Shown here: positions 44,837-54,513 of the stretch, in pieces
How the letters are laid out: the number at the start of each line of letters is the position of its first letter
How positions within the stretch are numbered: the first letter of the stretch is position 1
Assembly (NCBI RefSeq): GCF_000495835.1
Contig: NZ_AWGC01000023.1
Location: forward strand, 46,881 to 110,880
Direction of reading: 5' to 3'
DNA length: 64,000 bases
Origin: Asticcacaulis sp. AC402
GTDB lineage: Bacteria > Pseudomonadota > Alphaproteobacteria > Caulobacterales > Caulobacteraceae
Notes under the pieces: generated by a model
The model's database searches: none
The model's input: the letters and a program-made list of their open reading frames with translations, nothing else
What the model was told of the DNA's origin: nothing
Translations under genes and position numbers: made by a program

Positions 44837-45061
44837 CGTGTTCTCCTTTAGTCTGGGGCCCCATGCCAAAGCGTGCAACCACGCCGGCTTAATGTGAGGC
44901 GCAGCAAACGGTGCCCGCCAGATGACGCACATTTTAAACGCCGCGATCGTCGCGGCAATTCAGCCGGAGCGTCGAAAGCAGGGCCTGATGATAAACTCGC
45001 TGTAAGCCCTTTTCCTTATGCTGCCTTGCTTTCGGGCTCCGTCTTGCTTAAGGCAGGCAAC

Positions 45062-45685
45062 ATGGATTGTCGCCTTTACCTGATCACCCCGCCGCGCATC
45101 GATGATGCGCAAGCTTTTGCCCGCGACCTCGAATCTGCCCTGTCGGCAGGTGATGTTGCGGCGTTGCAGATCCGCCTGAAGGATGTGTCGCTTGACCACC
45201 TTCGCTCTGTGACTCGCGCCATTGTCCCTGTGGCGCACGCTCACGATGTGGCTGTATTGATGAACGACCATGCCGAACTGGCAAAGGAACTGAACCTCGA
45301 CGGCGTCCACGTCGGCCAATCGGACATGTCGCCTAAGGACGCCCGTCGTATCCTGGGGCCGAAGGCGATGATCGGCGTCACCTGTCATAACTCCCGCCAC
45401 CTGGCCATGGATGCCGCCGAGGCCGGCGCCGACTACGTCGCGTTCGGCGCCTTCTATCCAACCACGACCAAGACGGTCGAACACATGGCCGAACTGGAGA
45501 CCCTGACCATCTGGCAGGAAAGCATGGAGGCGCCATGCGTTGCCATCGGCGGTATCACAGCTGAGAATGCCCGCGAAGTCGCCGAAGCCGGCGCCGACTT
45601 TATCGCGGTGTCGGGCGCGGTGTGGAATCATCCCGACGGCCCGGCCGCCGGGGTTCGGGCGTTGCTGGCGGCTCTATCCGCCTGA
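45062..45685 (+). CDS. thiE: Thiamine-phosphate synthase
   Basis: 207 residues, TIM barrel. [24 protein letters not shown] (normally QLR.K), [54 protein letters not shown] and [28 protein letters not shown] are all ThiE/TenI landmarks. It joins HMP-PP and thiazole phosphate. AAGGCAGGCAAC precedes the ATG. No TPP riboswitch is visible upstream and no other thi gene is adjacent. Its 3' end overlaps the next gene by 12 bases. Confidence 0.9.
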   Translation: MDCRLYLITPPRIDDAQAFARDLESALSAGDVAALQIRLKDVSLDHLRSVTRAIVPVAHAHDVAVLMNDHAELAKELNLDGVHVGQSDMSPKDARRILGPKAMIGVTCHNSRHLAMDAAEAGADYVAFGAFYPTTTKTVEHMAELETLTIWQESMEAPCVAIGGITAENAREVAEAGADFIAVSGAVWNHPDGPAAGVRALLAALSA

Positions 45686-46339
45686 TGGCCTGACGCCTGT
45701 CGGCAATGGCCAGCCCACCGAGATTTCCGTCACCACCGGCGCATAGGCCTTGACCCGTGGATCGTCGGACGTGACCTGAACCTCGCCCATGATGCCGTCA
45801 GCGACGACACCCTTGCCGCTGACATTGTCGAAACGCAGCGAGATATGGCAACCGGCCACCTCGCGGCTCAGCTTGCCGCCGCTAAAGTCGCCATAGCCGC
45901 CGTAATCCCAACCGAAGCCCGAAATCAGGAAAGGCTTGCCGTTGGCAGCTTCGACGTCAGCCAGGGCCGTGCCGACGTGGACGCCCAAGGGGCCGGTAAC
46001 CCGGCTGTCTTCACCGCGCGCCCGAACGGTCGAGACGACGGTCCTGGCGTCGTCCCACCAGACGATGTCGATGCGGCGTTTCGGATCGTCGGGGTACAAG
46101 ATAGCGCCCATCAACTGCGTGCCCTCCGGCCCGCCGACATCGCCAAACACCAGGTCCTTGCCATACTGCGCCTTCAGTTCGTCCGCCGTCGTCTTTGGCC
46201 CGGCGGGCGCAGCGCAGTCGACGCGGTCGCCGGTGACAGCCGAAAGGGCCGATGCGCTTTCGGTCTGAGGTGAGGGCTTGGGGGAGCAGGCAGACAAAGC
46301 CACCAAGGCCAAAGCGACCGAAGAAACTCGTAAAGTCAT
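45674..46339 (-). CDS. Lipoprotein of unknown function
   Basis: 221 residues. [18 protein letters not shown] is a lipoprotein signal (LSAC, Cys18). The body reads [39 protein letters not shown] and [31 protein letters not shown], a pattern seen in uncharacterised alphaproteobacterial lipoproteins. GCAGGGATACGTC precedes ATG 46339. It is convergent with and overlaps the end of thiE. Confidence 0.75.
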   Translation of the reverse strand: MTLRVSSVALALVALSACSPKPSPQTESASALSAVTGDRVDCAAPAGPKTTADELKAQYGKDLVFGDVGGPEGTQLMGAILYPDDPKRRIDIVWWDDARTVVSTVRARGEDSRVTGPLGVHVGTALADVEAANGKPFLISGFGWDYGGYGDFSGGKLSREVAGCHISLRFDNVSGKGVVADGIMGEVQVTSDDPRVKAYAPVVTEISVGWPLPTGVRPSGG

Positions 46340-46492
46340 GACGTATCCCTGCTCTGCTTTTTTGGTTGGCCGACATTGCCGTGTCTGTCGCCACCCTACC
46401 CTAACACGGGCTGGCGTCAAAGCGCCTTGCCTTTCCGTGGCCGAAAGGTTAGTACCCGCCGCTACTTACCCTTTCCTTGACAAGTCTTATCC

Positions 46493-47059
46493 ATGAAAAT
46501 CAACGCCAACACCATCAAGCCGGGCATGATCCTGGAATACCAGAACGGCCTGTGGACCGTGGTCAAGACCGAGCATGTCAAGCCTGGCAAGGGCGGCGCC
46601 TTCGCCCAGGTGGAGATGAAGAACCTGGTCACCGGCACCAAGCTGAACGAGCGTTTCCGCTCCGAAAACACGGTCGAGCGGGCGATCTTGGAACAGCGGG
46701 ACCACTCGTACCTGTACGAAGACGGCAATATGCTGGTGTTCATGGACCAAACCAACTACGAACAGATCAGCCTCAGCAAGGAATGGGTCGGCGAAGACCA
46801 AATCCAGTACCTGCATGACGGCATGGTCGTGGTCATCGAATTCCACGACGAAAAGGCCATCGGCATGACCCTGCCAGATACCGTAGTGCTGGAAGTCGTC
46901 GAGACTGAGCCGACCATCAAGGGTCAAACGGCGTCGTCTTCCTACAAGCCGGCGATCGCCTCCAACGGCATGCGCATTATGATCCCGCCCTTCATGGGCA
47001 CGGGTGAACGCATCGTCGTCTCGACCGAGAGCGGCGAATATATGAAGCGCGCGGACTAA
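46493..47059 (+). CDS. efp: Translation elongation factor P
   Basis: 188 residues, three OB-like domains. MKINANTIKPGMILEYQNGL and VKPGKGGAFAQVEMKNLVTG carry Lys33 at the tip of the loop that enters the peptidyl-transferase centre. The C-terminus GERIVVSTESGEYMKRAD is normal. It relieves ribosome stalling at proline runs. The lysine-modifying enzymes are not encoded here. Confidence 0.97.
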   Translation: MKINANTIKPGMILEYQNGLWTVVKTEHVKPGKGGAFAQVEMKNLVTGTKLNERFRSENTVERAILEQRDHSYLYEDGNMLVFMDQTNYEQISLSKEWVGEDQIQYLHDGMVVVIEFHDEKAIGMTLPDTVVLEVVETEPTIKGQTASSSYKPAIASNGMRIMIPPFMGTGERIVVSTESGEYMKRAD

Positions 47060-47156
47060 TCACACTTTTGACATTGCCATTACGGCCCAGGCAGGCCTGT
47101 GCTAAGACAACCGCGTTTCGGAGCCGGATGTCCGGTCTCCAACCAAGGAGCTGGCG

Positions 47157-47453
47157 ATGAAAAAAGTTCTTCTGGCGTGCGGCATTCTGGTTCTGGGTAT
47201 CGGCGGTCAACTGGCTCAGGCTGGTGACAAGCCCAAAACATCGGTGGAAAACGGCGTTTCCCTGACGATTCAGGGCCAGGCCAGGTCGGAAACGACAGCG
47301 ACCATGGTGTCCGAAACCAGCGTTTCGAACGATAACCCGCAAGCCAGGGCCAGTGGCGTTGCACTGACCGTCAACGGCAATGCCAGATTGAGCGAAAGCT
47401 CTTCGGCCCGCGAAGGCGTTCCCAAGACGAAGAGCAATATCAAGAACGACTGA
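47157..47453 (+). CDS. Small secreted hypothetical protein
   Basis: 98 residues. Signal peptide MKKVLLACGILVLGIGGQLAQA, then a Ser/Thr/Asn-rich, low-aromatic domain (SVENGVSLTIQGQARSETTA, NPQARASGVALTVNGNARL). AAGGAGCTGGCG is an excellent ribosome-binding site. No family recognised. Confidence 0.7.
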   Translation: MKKVLLACGILVLGIGGQLAQAGDKPKTSVENGVSLTIQGQARSETTATMVSETSVSNDNPQARASGVALTVNGNARLSESSSAREGVPKTKSNIKND

Positions 47454-47505
47454 GCGGCGTAACCGCTCAACCCACATTGTAAATCCTCTCTCCCCAAGGT
47501 CGACC

Positions 47506-48306
47506 ATGGTCACGGTACTGCAATCTTCTCTTATCCAGGTCATGGTCAGCGCCGTGCGCAAGGGCTGCAAGGGGGTCGCCCGCGATTTCGGCGAGGTGTC
47601 GGAACTCCAGGTCTCCAAGAAGGGGCCTGGCGACTTCGTCACCGCGGCCGACAAGCGCGTCGAAGCCGCCCTGCTGGAAGAGTTGACGCGCGTGCGCCCG
47701 GGCTATGGCTTCCTGGGTGAAGAGACCGGCGAAACCATCGGTACCGACAAGACCCACCGCTGGATCGTCGACCCGATCGACGGCACCACCAACTTCGTCC
47801 ACGGCATTCCGCACTTTGCCTGCACCGTGGCGCTGGAGCGCGATGGCGAGATCGTCGCAGGTGTGACCTTCAATCCGGTGACCAACGATCTTTACTGGGC
47901 CGAAAAAGGCAAGGGCGCCTATCACAATGATCGTCGTTTGCGGGTGTCGGGGCGCAAGAACCTGGACGAGTCGCTCATCGGCACCGGCATGCCGTTCATC
48001 GGCAAGGCCGGCCACGCCCAGGCGCTGAAGGACCTGCACCAGATCATGCAGCGCACGGTCGGCATCCGCCGCAATGGCGCCTGTTCGCTGGACCTGTGTT
48101 ATGTCGCCGCCGGTCAGTTTGACGGCTTCTGGGAACGCGGCATCAAGCCGTGGGATATGGCGGCAGGCCTTTTAATGGTCACCGAAGCCGGCGGCCGCTT
48201 CAGCTCGATCGACAGCGAGGCCTCGCCGCTGATCACGGGTGAGCTGGTCTGTTCCAATACGGACCTGCATCCGCAGTTGATCGAAAAGCTGAAACTGGCG
48301 AAGTAA
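47506..48306 (+). CDS. suhB: Inositol-1-monophosphatase
   Basis: 266 residues. WIVDPIDGTTNF (86-97) and WDMAAGLLMVTEAGG (about 213-227) are the two IMPase signatures; GEE at 71-73 completes the Mg site. It hydrolyses inositol-1-phosphate, and in enterics SuhB also assists rRNA transcription. DPIDGTTNFVHGIPHFA is SuhB-like, in contrast to the HisN at 39993. Confidence 0.93.
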   Translation: MVTVLQSSLIQVMVSAVRKGCKGVARDFGEVSELQVSKKGPGDFVTAADKRVEAALLEELTRVRPGYGFLGEETGETIGTDKTHRWIVDPIDGTTNFVHGIPHFACTVALERDGEIVAGVTFNPVTNDLYWAEKGKGAYHNDRRLRVSGRKNLDESLIGTGMPFIGKAGHAQALKDLHQIMQRTVGIRRNGACSLDLCYVAAGQFDGFWERGIKPWDMAAGLLMVTEAGGRFSSIDSEASPLITGELVCSNTDLHPQLIEKLKLAK

Positions 48307-48317
48307 AAGCGCGGCAT

Positions 48318-48565
48318 ACCGCGTTGTTATTGGTCCTCCCCGCTTTGCTTGCCGGCGAGCCCGGGAAGGGGACCGTGAGCGAAGCAAAACGAAGTGACGC
48401 GAAGCGAATGGTGGTGGGGTTTCTTGCTGTAGAAACCCAACGCTTCGGAAGCGTGTGAAAGGAAGAAACCCCACCACCGCACGTCGTTCACTCCGGTCAT
48501 CGGCCTTTCGCCTCAGACCTCCACTAACTCGAGCGGTCCCCCTCCCCGACAGGCGGGGAGGAGAA
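48318..48565. repeat. REP-like repeat family C cluster
   Basis: GTCCTCCCCG..GGGGACCGTGAGCGAAGC, ATGGTGGTGGGGTTTC and CCCCACCACCGCACG, ending CCCCTCCCCGACAGGCGGGG. Shared motifs with 26530-26830 and 59059-59285. No gene in 48307-48697. Confidence 0.55.
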
Positions 48566-48597
48566 AAAAAGACAGCCATTGTTATCTTCTGGTGAGT

Positions 48598-48632
48598 ATT
48601 TATCTTACAAATCAGATATTTATAAGATAAAT
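48598..48632. promoter_or_regulatory. AT-rich perfect inverted repeat
   Basis: ATTTATCTTA and TAAGATAAAT are separated by 15 nt, in an AT-rich patch 66 nt before the exonuclease gene. A likely protein-binding site or start of acquired DNA. Confidence 0.4.
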
Positions 48633-48697
48633 GAGGAGCTTGACAGGCGGGCGGTTTTGCGCGCCTCCTTGGTAGGTACCAAGCTCAAGGCCATACC

Positions 48698-49291
48698 GTG
48701 CAACCGGAACACTATCTCGTTGTGGACTTTGAAGCCACCTGCTGCGACCAAGGGGCGGTGCCGCGCGATCATATGGAGATTATAGAGATCGGCGCGGTGA
48801 TGGTGGAAGCGACCGGACTTCAGGTCGTCAGCGAGTACCAGAGCTTTATTCGCCCTGTCAGGCACCCGCATTTAACAACCTTCTGCACCTATCTCACCTC
48901 GATACAACAGGCCGACGTCGATGCCGCGCCCTACTTTGCCGACGCCATTAAGGCCTTCAAGGCTTGGCTGTATCAGTTCAGCGACTTCGTCTTTTGTTCG
49001 TGGGGCGATTACGATCTCAAACAGCTTCGACAGGACTGCGCCTTTCACAATGCGTCCTACCCGATCAGCGCGCCGCATCTGAATCTCAAGGCTCTGATCG
49101 TCGAAAAACAAGGTTTGTCCAAGAAACCCGGACTAGGTGATGCCGTCGACATGGCCGGCCTGGCCTTTTCCGGTACCCACCACCGCGGCATCGATGATGC
49201 CCGCAATATCGCCCGGATTTTGCCGTATATTTTCGGCAATGCCCGGCTGAAGTCAAAATTCCCTATCAAGGGGGAAAACAGAAAACGTTGA
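48698..49291 (+). CDS. 3'-5' exonuclease, DEDDh (ERI-1-like)
   Basis: 197 residues. Exo I is YLVVDFEAT (Asp and Glu), Exo II is CSWGDYDLKQL, and Exo III is HHRGIDDARNIARI (His and Asp). The arrangement fits the DEDDh branch related to ERI-1/exoribonucleases, including the LTSIQQADVD segment after FIRPV. The start is GTG 48698. It probably trims RNA or DNA 3' ends. It is followed after 11 nt by the SMP-30 gene. The leader has unusual AT-rich DNA. Confidence 0.87.
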   Translation: MQPEHYLVVDFEATCCDQGAVPRDHMEIIEIGAVMVEATGLQVVSEYQSFIRPVRHPHLTTFCTYLTSIQQADVDAAPYFADAIKAFKAWLYQFSDFVFCSWGDYDLKQLRQDCAFHNASYPISAPHLNLKALIVEKQGLSKKPGLGDAVDMAGLAFSGTHHRGIDDARNIARILPYIFGNARLKSKFPIKGENRKR

Positions 49292-49302
49292 GGAGATACC
49301 CC

Positions 49303-50244
49303 ATGATCAGCCGCCGCACCGCGCTTGCTTCAGGCCTGAGCCTGGCAGCTCTCCCTTCCCTGGCCCGCGCCGATGAAACGCCTAAGGCCATAAGTCCGCC
49401 CGGCTCGATCCTGGGCGAAGGGCCGTTGTGGTCGGAGCGTGATAACACACTCTACTGGGTCGATATCCGCGGCAAGAAGCTGCACGCCTATGGTCTTGAC
49501 GATGGCGCACTGAAACACTGGGACATGCCGGATCTGATCAACTGGGTGGTGCTGCGCAAGTCGGGCGGCTTTTTGGTCGCCATCCTGCGCACCGTCCATG
49601 CCCTGACCCTGGAGCCATTCAGCCTGACGCCGCTGTTCGACATCGAGCCGGAAAACAGCGACAACCGGCTAAACGACGCCAAGGTCGATCCACACGGCCG
49701 GCTTTGGACCGGCACTATGCACATGCCGTTCAATCAGAAGACGGCGGCGCTGTACCGCATCGATCCGGACCTTAGCGTCCACAAGGTCGACAGCCCCTAT
49801 TTGTGCACCAATGGCCCGGGCTTCAGCGCCGACGGATCGCGCATGTACCACAACGAATCCTCCGAAGGCATTGTCTATGCCTTCGACGTGGCGGCGGACG
49901 GATCGCTGGCGAACAAGCGGGTATTCGTCAAATTTCCGGCTGGCGTGGGTGCGCCCGATGGCATTACGGTCGATGCCCAGGACAGCATCTGGATCGCTCA
50001 CTATAACGGCGGCCGGGTGACGCGCTTCAAGACGGACGGGACGATCGATTTCGCTATCCCGGTGCCGGCGAAACAGTCGACCAGCATGACCTTCGCCGGA
50101 GAAAACCTGGACCGGATGTTCGTGACGACCGCCGCCCAGCCGCCGGTCGATGCCGACGATCCGCAAGCGGGGACCTTGTTCGAAATCCCGAAGGCCAGCC
50201 TGCGCGGTCATACCGGCCTGCCGACGGCGATGTTCGCGGGTTAG
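49303..50244 (+). CDS. SMP-30/gluconolactonase family protein, Tat-exported
   Basis: 313 residues. A twin-Arg signal (MISRRTALASGLSLAALPSLARA) is followed by a six-bladed propeller. GSILGEGPLWSERDNTLYWVDI has the metal Glu, NRLNDAKVDPHGRLWTGTM the Asn/Asp ligands, and APDGITVDAQDSIWIAHYNGG the catalytic Asp. It hydrolyses sugar lactones, or related esters, in the periplasm. GAGGAG precedes ATG 49303; the upstream in-frame ATG lacks one. Confidence 0.9.
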   Translation: MISRRTALASGLSLAALPSLARADETPKAISPPGSILGEGPLWSERDNTLYWVDIRGKKLHAYGLDDGALKHWDMPDLINWVVLRKSGGFLVAILRTVHALTLEPFSLTPLFDIEPENSDNRLNDAKVDPHGRLWTGTMHMPFNQKTAALYRIDPDLSVHKVDSPYLCTNGPGFSADGSRMYHNESSEGIVYAFDVAADGSLANKRVFVKFPAGVGAPDGITVDAQDSIWIAHYNGGRVTRFKTDGTIDFAIPVPAKQSTSMTFAGENLDRMFVTTAAQPPVDADDPQAGTLFEIPKASLRGHTGLPTAMFAG

Positions 50245-50339
50245 GTTTCAATCCCTTCGCGTGGGACTTCTTGCTTGTTTTCGGCGATGGTTCCGGCCTG
50301 ACCCCGGATGACAAAAAAGTATTCCACGCGAAGATGCGA

Positions 50340-50527
50340 AGGTGGGGCCCAACCGCCCTTATCCTCCACCGCTTGCGGGGGAGGTGTCGAGCAAGCAAGC
50401 TTGAAAAGCGAAGCGCGTCGAGACGGAGGGGGAGCCTGTGCACTGTCGCCCCCTCCGCTTCGACGCGCTTCGCCCCATAGGGGGCTCACTTGCTCAGCAC
50501 CTCCCCCGCAAGCGGTGGAGGATAAGA
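50340..50527. repeat. REP-like repeat family C, two blocks
   Basis: CTCCACCGCTTGCGGGGGAGG..CCCTCCGCTTCGACGCGCTTCGCC..CCTCCCCCGCAAGCGGTGGAGG: large inverted arms. The rest of 50245-50550 is free of genes. Confidence 0.55.
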
Positions 50528-50550
50528 AGGTCAGCGTTCCATCCGTGGTG

Positions 50551-51228
50551 TCACAGCTCGTTTCCCGCCGCCGCCGCAACATCGCGCGCCGAATGCCCCT
50601 GCCCGTCCCGTTCGTTCGGGTTTGCGCCCGCCGCCAGCAACAGGCGAATAATCTCCGCCTGTTCACGTTTGGCTGCCGGCGTGCCGCTGCCGCCGCGGCC
50701 GGTCGTGCGCAAGGCCAGGTGCAGGGGCGAGGCGCCATTGCCGTTTTTCAGATTGGGATCGGCGCCCCCGACCAGGAGGACCTCGACAGCGGCAGAGCCA
50801 CGCGTTCGGACCGCGCGATGCAGCGGCGCCACACCGGACATGTCCAGAGCATTGGCATCGGCACCGGCCCTGAGCAGAACGGCGATCGTCTCGGCCTGGG
50901 CGCCGGGCAGGACCCGGTTGGTGTCGGCGGCGTAGTGTAAAGGCTGAGCGCCACGGCGATTGCTCGCGACGACATCCGCGCCACGGCTCAGCAGGTCTTC
51001 GGCCATGCGGCGGCGAAATCCGGCTGCCGCCATATGCAGCAGGGTGTCACCACCATAGAGATAGTGGGCAATGTCGGTAATGACTGCGTCCTGGCTCCCA
51101 CCCTGAGGCTGAATCACAGATGCGGTCCGTACCAGATGGGGGCCGTTTTCCAGCAGACGAACAAGGCTGTCGCGGTCATCAGCCACAATGGCGCGAACCG
51201 CCGAGGTAAAATCCGGACCGTCGATCAT
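50551..51228 (-). CDS. Ankyrin-repeat protein
   Basis: 225 residues, about five ankyrin repeats: GGDTLLHMAAAGFRRRMAEDLL, GAQPLHYAADTNR, GVAPLHRAVRTRGSAAVEVLLVGGADPN, GASPLHLAL and AEIIRLLLAAGANPNERDGQG. Cytosolic, without other domain. It ends 14 nt from the ABC exporter gene upstream and shares direction. Presumably a protein-binding scaffold; partner unknown. Confidence 0.88.
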   Translation of the reverse strand: MIDGPDFTSAVRAIVADDRDSLVRLLENGPHLVRTASVIQPQGGSQDAVITDIAHYLYGGDTLLHMAAAGFRRRMAEDLLSRGADVVASNRRGAQPLHYAADTNRVLPGAQAETIAVLLRAGADANALDMSGVAPLHRAVRTRGSAAVEVLLVGGADPNLKNGNGASPLHLALRTTGRGGSGTPAAKREQAEIIRLLLAAGANPNERDGQGHSARDVAAAAGNEL

Positions 51229-51242
51229 GGGCGCCTCCGCGT

Positions 51243-53081
51243 CTACCCGCCGAACTGCAAGGCCGCCAGCCGCGCATATAGCCCGTCGCGCGCCACAAGT
51301 TCCTCATGCGTGCCGCTGTCGACCACTCTCCCGTGGTCCATGACCACAATCCGGTCGGCCTTCAACACTGTCGCCAGGCGGTGGGCGATGACCAGCGTCG
51401 TCCTCTCGGCCATGGCCTCGTTCAGCGCCGCCTGGACCAGGCGCTCGTTCTCGGCGTCCAGCGAAGACGTTGCCTCGTCCAGCAAAAGGACCGGCGCATC
51501 GCGCACCAGGGCACGGGCAATGCTCAGCCGTTGTTTCTGGCCGCCCGACAGCGAGCGGGCGCGTTCGCCCAGGGGGTGGTCGAAACCTTCTGGCAGGGCC
51601 TCGATAAAGTCCAGGGCCTGGGCCTTGGTCGCGGCGGCACGAATTTCGTCATCCGTAGCGCCTTCGCGGCCAAAGCGGATATTGTCCGCCGGCGAGCCTG
51701 AGAACAACGCCGTATCCTGAGCGACCAGGGCCATGCGTTCGCGCACCGCCTTTGGGTCAGCGCGGCGGATATCAATGCCATCCAGGGCGATCGTTCCCGT
51801 CTCGAACTCGTAATAGCGCAGCAGCAGCTTGAACACGGTCGACTTACCCGCCCCCGAAGGCCCAACCAGGGCCACGGTCTCGCCCGGCTTGATATGCAGG
51901 CTGAAACCGTCCAGCACCGGGGTATCCGGCCGCGACGGATAGGCGAAATCGACGCTGTCGAACGCGATCTCGCCGCGCGCCGGCAGCGGCAGGGCGACGG
52001 CGTCCTTCGGCGCCTGAATATTGGGCTCCGAGCGCAGCAGTTCATCGATGCGCAGCATGGCGCCGGCGGCCTTTTGGACATCGGCCCAGGTCTCATTCAG
52101 GTTGGCCACCGAGCCGGCAGTAAAGATCGCCAGCATCACGAACTGGATCAGCACACCGTTCGACATCTTGCCGTTCAATACGTCCTGCGCTCCCAGCCAC
52201 AGCACGACCGAAGTACCGCCGAAAACCAGCGAAATGACCATGGCGGTCATGGTGGCGCGCGTCACGATGCGCGACACCGACTTGGTGTAGGCAGCCTCAA
52301 CGCCATCATTGAAGCGGTTCTGGGTAAAGCGTTCGCGCACAAAGGCCTGCACGGTTTCGAGCGCATCCAGCGATTCGCCGGCAAAGCCGACGGCGCGGGC
52401 GAACATGTCCTGGGTTTCGCGTGTCACCTTGCCGACCTGGCGGCCAAAGGTGATCAGCGGCACCAGGATAAACGGAAACATGGCCAGGACCATCAGGGTC
52501 AGTTTCGGCGACACCACCATCATCAGGGCCAGGCCGATGACGAAACTCAGCAGATTACGCAGGGCAATCGAGATCGACGCCGCCACCAGGGTTTCGATGA
52601 TCTGGATATCGGCGGTCAGGCGCGAAATCACTTCGCCGGTGCGCATCTTGAGGAAGAAGCCCGGATCGAGCTTAAGGATATGGCCGAAGACGTCCTCACG
52701 CAGGTCCGCAACGATGCGCTCGCCCATGCGGGTGATGAAAAAGTAGCGAAGCGCCGTCGCCAGGGCCATAACCAGCGCGACGCCGCCCAGGACAAGGAAC
52801 CAGCGGTTCAGTTCTTCGACATTGCCTGAGCCGAAGCCTTTGTCGATCAGTTCGCGCGCCACAAAGGTCATCACCGGCAGGGTTGCCGAGGAGAGGGCCA
52901 GGAAGAGCAGCATGAACAGGCCATTGACCCGCTGTCGCCACAGATAGGGCCCCAGACGCATCAGCGGCCGAAGATCACGCGTCTTGGGCCGCCGCGCAGC
53001 GGTGGCGCGCATGTCGCCGATAAGCTCGGCGCCGGCGCCGGGACGGTCGGTGTTTTCGATCTGGGGGGAGGAGTCAGCCAT
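51243..53081 (-). CDS. ABC exporter, fused membrane and ATPase domains
   Basis: 612 residues. The six-helix ABC_membrane domain (about 45-330) is followed by an ATPase: Walker A GPSGAGKSTVFKLL, signature LSGGQKQRLSIARAL, Walker B VLLLDEATSSLD and the H-loop IAHRLAT. The half-transporter must dimerise. It is in the lipid A/multidrug exporter (MsbA/LmrA-like) group; cargo cannot be told. It runs into the ankyrin gene. Confidence 0.94.
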   Translation of the reverse strand: MADSSPQIENTDRPGAGAELIGDMRATAARRPKTRDLRPLMRLGPYLWRQRVNGLFMLLFLALSSATLPVMTFVARELIDKGFGSGNVEELNRWFLVLGGVALVMALATALRYFFITRMGERIVADLREDVFGHILKLDPGFFLKMRTGEVISRLTADIQIIETLVAASISIALRNLLSFVIGLALMMVVSPKLTLMVLAMFPFILVPLITFGRQVGKVTRETQDMFARAVGFAGESLDALETVQAFVRERFTQNRFNDGVEAAYTKSVSRIVTRATMTAMVISLVFGGTSVVLWLGAQDVLNGKMSNGVLIQFVMLAIFTAGSVANLNETWADVQKAAGAMLRIDELLRSEPNIQAPKDAVALPLPARGEIAFDSVDFAYPSRPDTPVLDGFSLHIKPGETVALVGPSGAGKSTVFKLLLRYYEFETGTIALDGIDIRRADPKAVRERMALVAQDTALFSGSPADNIRFGREGATDDEIRAAATKAQALDFIEALPEGFDHPLGERARSLSGGQKQRLSIARALVRDAPVLLLDEATSSLDAENERLVQAALNEAMAERTTLVIAHRLATVLKADRIVVMDHGRVVDSGTHEELVARDGLYARLAALQFGG

Positions 53082-53196
53082 GGGCCGGGTGTAGCGAGTA
53101 TTGGCTTGCGCTGCAACGCGTCATCATGTATGTCGCGCGACCATGCAATTATTCGGCGTCCGCGCTTATGCTGGCTGGACGTGAAGGAACCCGACG

Positions 53197-53421
53197 ATGA
53201 AAAAAGAAGGCCACCCCGACTATCATTGGATCACGGTCACCATGACCGATGGCTCCACATACCGGACGCGCTCGACCTACGGCAAGGCTGAAGCTGTGCT
53301 GAACCTCGACATCGACCCGCGCACCCATCCGGCCTGGACCGGTGGTACCGGCACCCTGCTCGACCGCGGTGGCCGCGTCTCGCGTTTCAACAACAAGTTC
53401 GGCGGCTTCCTCAAGAAGTAG
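53197..53421 (+). CDS. rpmE: 50S ribosomal protein L31
   Basis: 74 residues: [20 protein letters not shown], then [30 protein letters not shown]. The cysteines of the zinc-binding form (CxxCxP) are absent, so this is a zinc-independent C-minus form. A terminator follows. Component of the central bridge with the 30S head. Confidence 0.94.
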   Translation: MKKEGHPDYHWITVTMTDGSTYRTRSTYGKAEAVLNLDIDPRTHPAWTGGTGTLLDRGGRVSRFNNKFGGFLKK

Positions 53422-53447
53422 TCGGCCAGCTGGCACCAAGTTTGAAG

Positions 53448-53480
53448 ATCCGGTTCGGGCCTGCCTGGACCGGATTTTTG
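53448..53480 (+). terminator. Rho-independent terminator after rpmE
   Basis: ATCCGGT and ACCGGAT arms (7 bp) with a 14-nt loop, then TTTTG, 27 nt after the stop. Confidence 0.75.
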
Positions 53481-53512
53481 TTGCTTGCCTATCCGTCGTG
53501 CTATGAGGCGAC

Positions 53513-54406
53513 ATGCGTAAACTGCACACCCCCTATGACGGCTCATCGAAGCTGTTCACCATCGGTCTGAAGCCGCTAGAGGCTGGCGACTGGATCGATG
53601 TCGATCATCACCTGCGCGATCATCTCGACGAAAAGGACCGGGTGCTGGCGCGGCATTCGCATGACGCGTTCGCTATGGAGGTGGGCACCGAGGACGCCCA
53701 GGCCGAGGTGCTGGAGATGCTCATTCCGCACCTGCTGGAGCGTTATCCCGACCAGTACCAACTGGACGGCAACGGCATCGCTATGCCGCAGGCTTTCCGG
53801 AGGGTCAGGCTGGACGATTTCGTGCCGCCGTTGCTGACCGCGTCGCAACTGGTTCAGGACGATCTGGTCATCATGCGCAAGGGCGAGGACGGTTGGCGGC
53901 TGGCGGCGGCGTGTCTGTGTTTTCCGTCGTCGTGGCGGCTGCGCGACAAGTTCGGCAAGCCGATGCATCAGGTTCACGGTCCGGTGCCGGGCTTCGGCGA
54001 AGGCTCGCGTAATAACGAGCTGATCAACCGCATGTTCGACAATCTTCAGGTGCCTGTGGTGCGGTGGAACTGGTCGCTGTACGGCGATGACGTGCTGTAT
54101 CACCCGGAACCGGGCAATCAGGTCAAGCGCTTCGGTGACGGCGACATTGCCGACCGGGTGTTTTTCCGGCTGGAACGCCAGACCCTCCGCAAGCTGCCAC
54201 GGTCGGGCGATATTGTATTTGCAATCCGCATCATGATCGATCCGATGGAGGCGATGGAATCGCACCTGGAAGGCCCGCAACTGGCCCGGACTTTGATCGA
54301 TCAGTTGGAAGCGTTGACGCCGGAGCAGCTCGACTACAAGGGGTATACAGCGGAACGGCATAGACTGATTGATCGATTGGAACGGATTGCGGCGCCGGTG
54401 GTTTAG
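53513..54406 (+). CDS. DUF3445 protein, haem-dependent N-demethylase-like
   Basis: 297 residues. WIDVDHHLRDHLDEKDRVLARHS, LACLCFPSSWRLRDKFGKPMHQVHGPVP (His ligand region) and ELINRMFDNL are hallmarks of DUF3445, the family of the haem-dependent oxidative N-demethylase subunit. It could oxidise methylamines or a similar small substrate, but in most genomes the role is unproven. It stands alone between rpmE and repeats. Confidence 0.85.
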   Translation: MRKLHTPYDGSSKLFTIGLKPLEAGDWIDVDHHLRDHLDEKDRVLARHSHDAFAMEVGTEDAQAEVLEMLIPHLLERYPDQYQLDGNGIAMPQAFRRVRLDDFVPPLLTASQLVQDDLVIMRKGEDGWRLAAACLCFPSSWRLRDKFGKPMHQVHGPVPGFGEGSRNNELINRMFDNLQVPVVRWNWSLYGDDVLYHPEPGNQVKRFGDGDIADRVFFRLERQTLRKLPRSGDIVFAIRIMIDPMEAMESHLEGPQLARTLIDQLEALTPEQLDYKGYTAERHRLIDRLERIAAPVV

Positions 54407-54411
54407 AGTTA

Positions 54412-54476
54412 CCTCTCCCCGCTCGCGGGGAGAGGACGAGAGCGGAACGAAGTGAACGCGATCGGGTGAGGGGCGG
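54412..54476. repeat. REP-like repeat family D (inverted with respect to 19438)
   Basis: CCTCTCCCCGCTCGCGGGGAGAGG palindrome plus CGAGAGCGGAACGAAGTGAA and GCGATCGGGTGAGGGG. Reverse complement of 19438-19505. Confidence 0.65.
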
Positions 54477-54513
54477 CGAGCCTGAGGGGCTTTTCGAAGC
54501 CGGAGCACTCCTG

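Noticed and set aside
44837..45061. TPP riboswitch expected before thiE
   Set aside because: No CTGAGA/ACCCTTGAACCTGA-like core is present.
50248..50264. GTTTCAATCCCTTCGCG resembles the start of a CRISPR repeat
   Set aside because: Only one copy, no regularly spaced repeats and no cas genes.
53421..53512. Possible tRNA after rpmE
   Set aside because: No cloverleaf or T-loop GTTCGANTC in the right place; the sequence forms a terminator.
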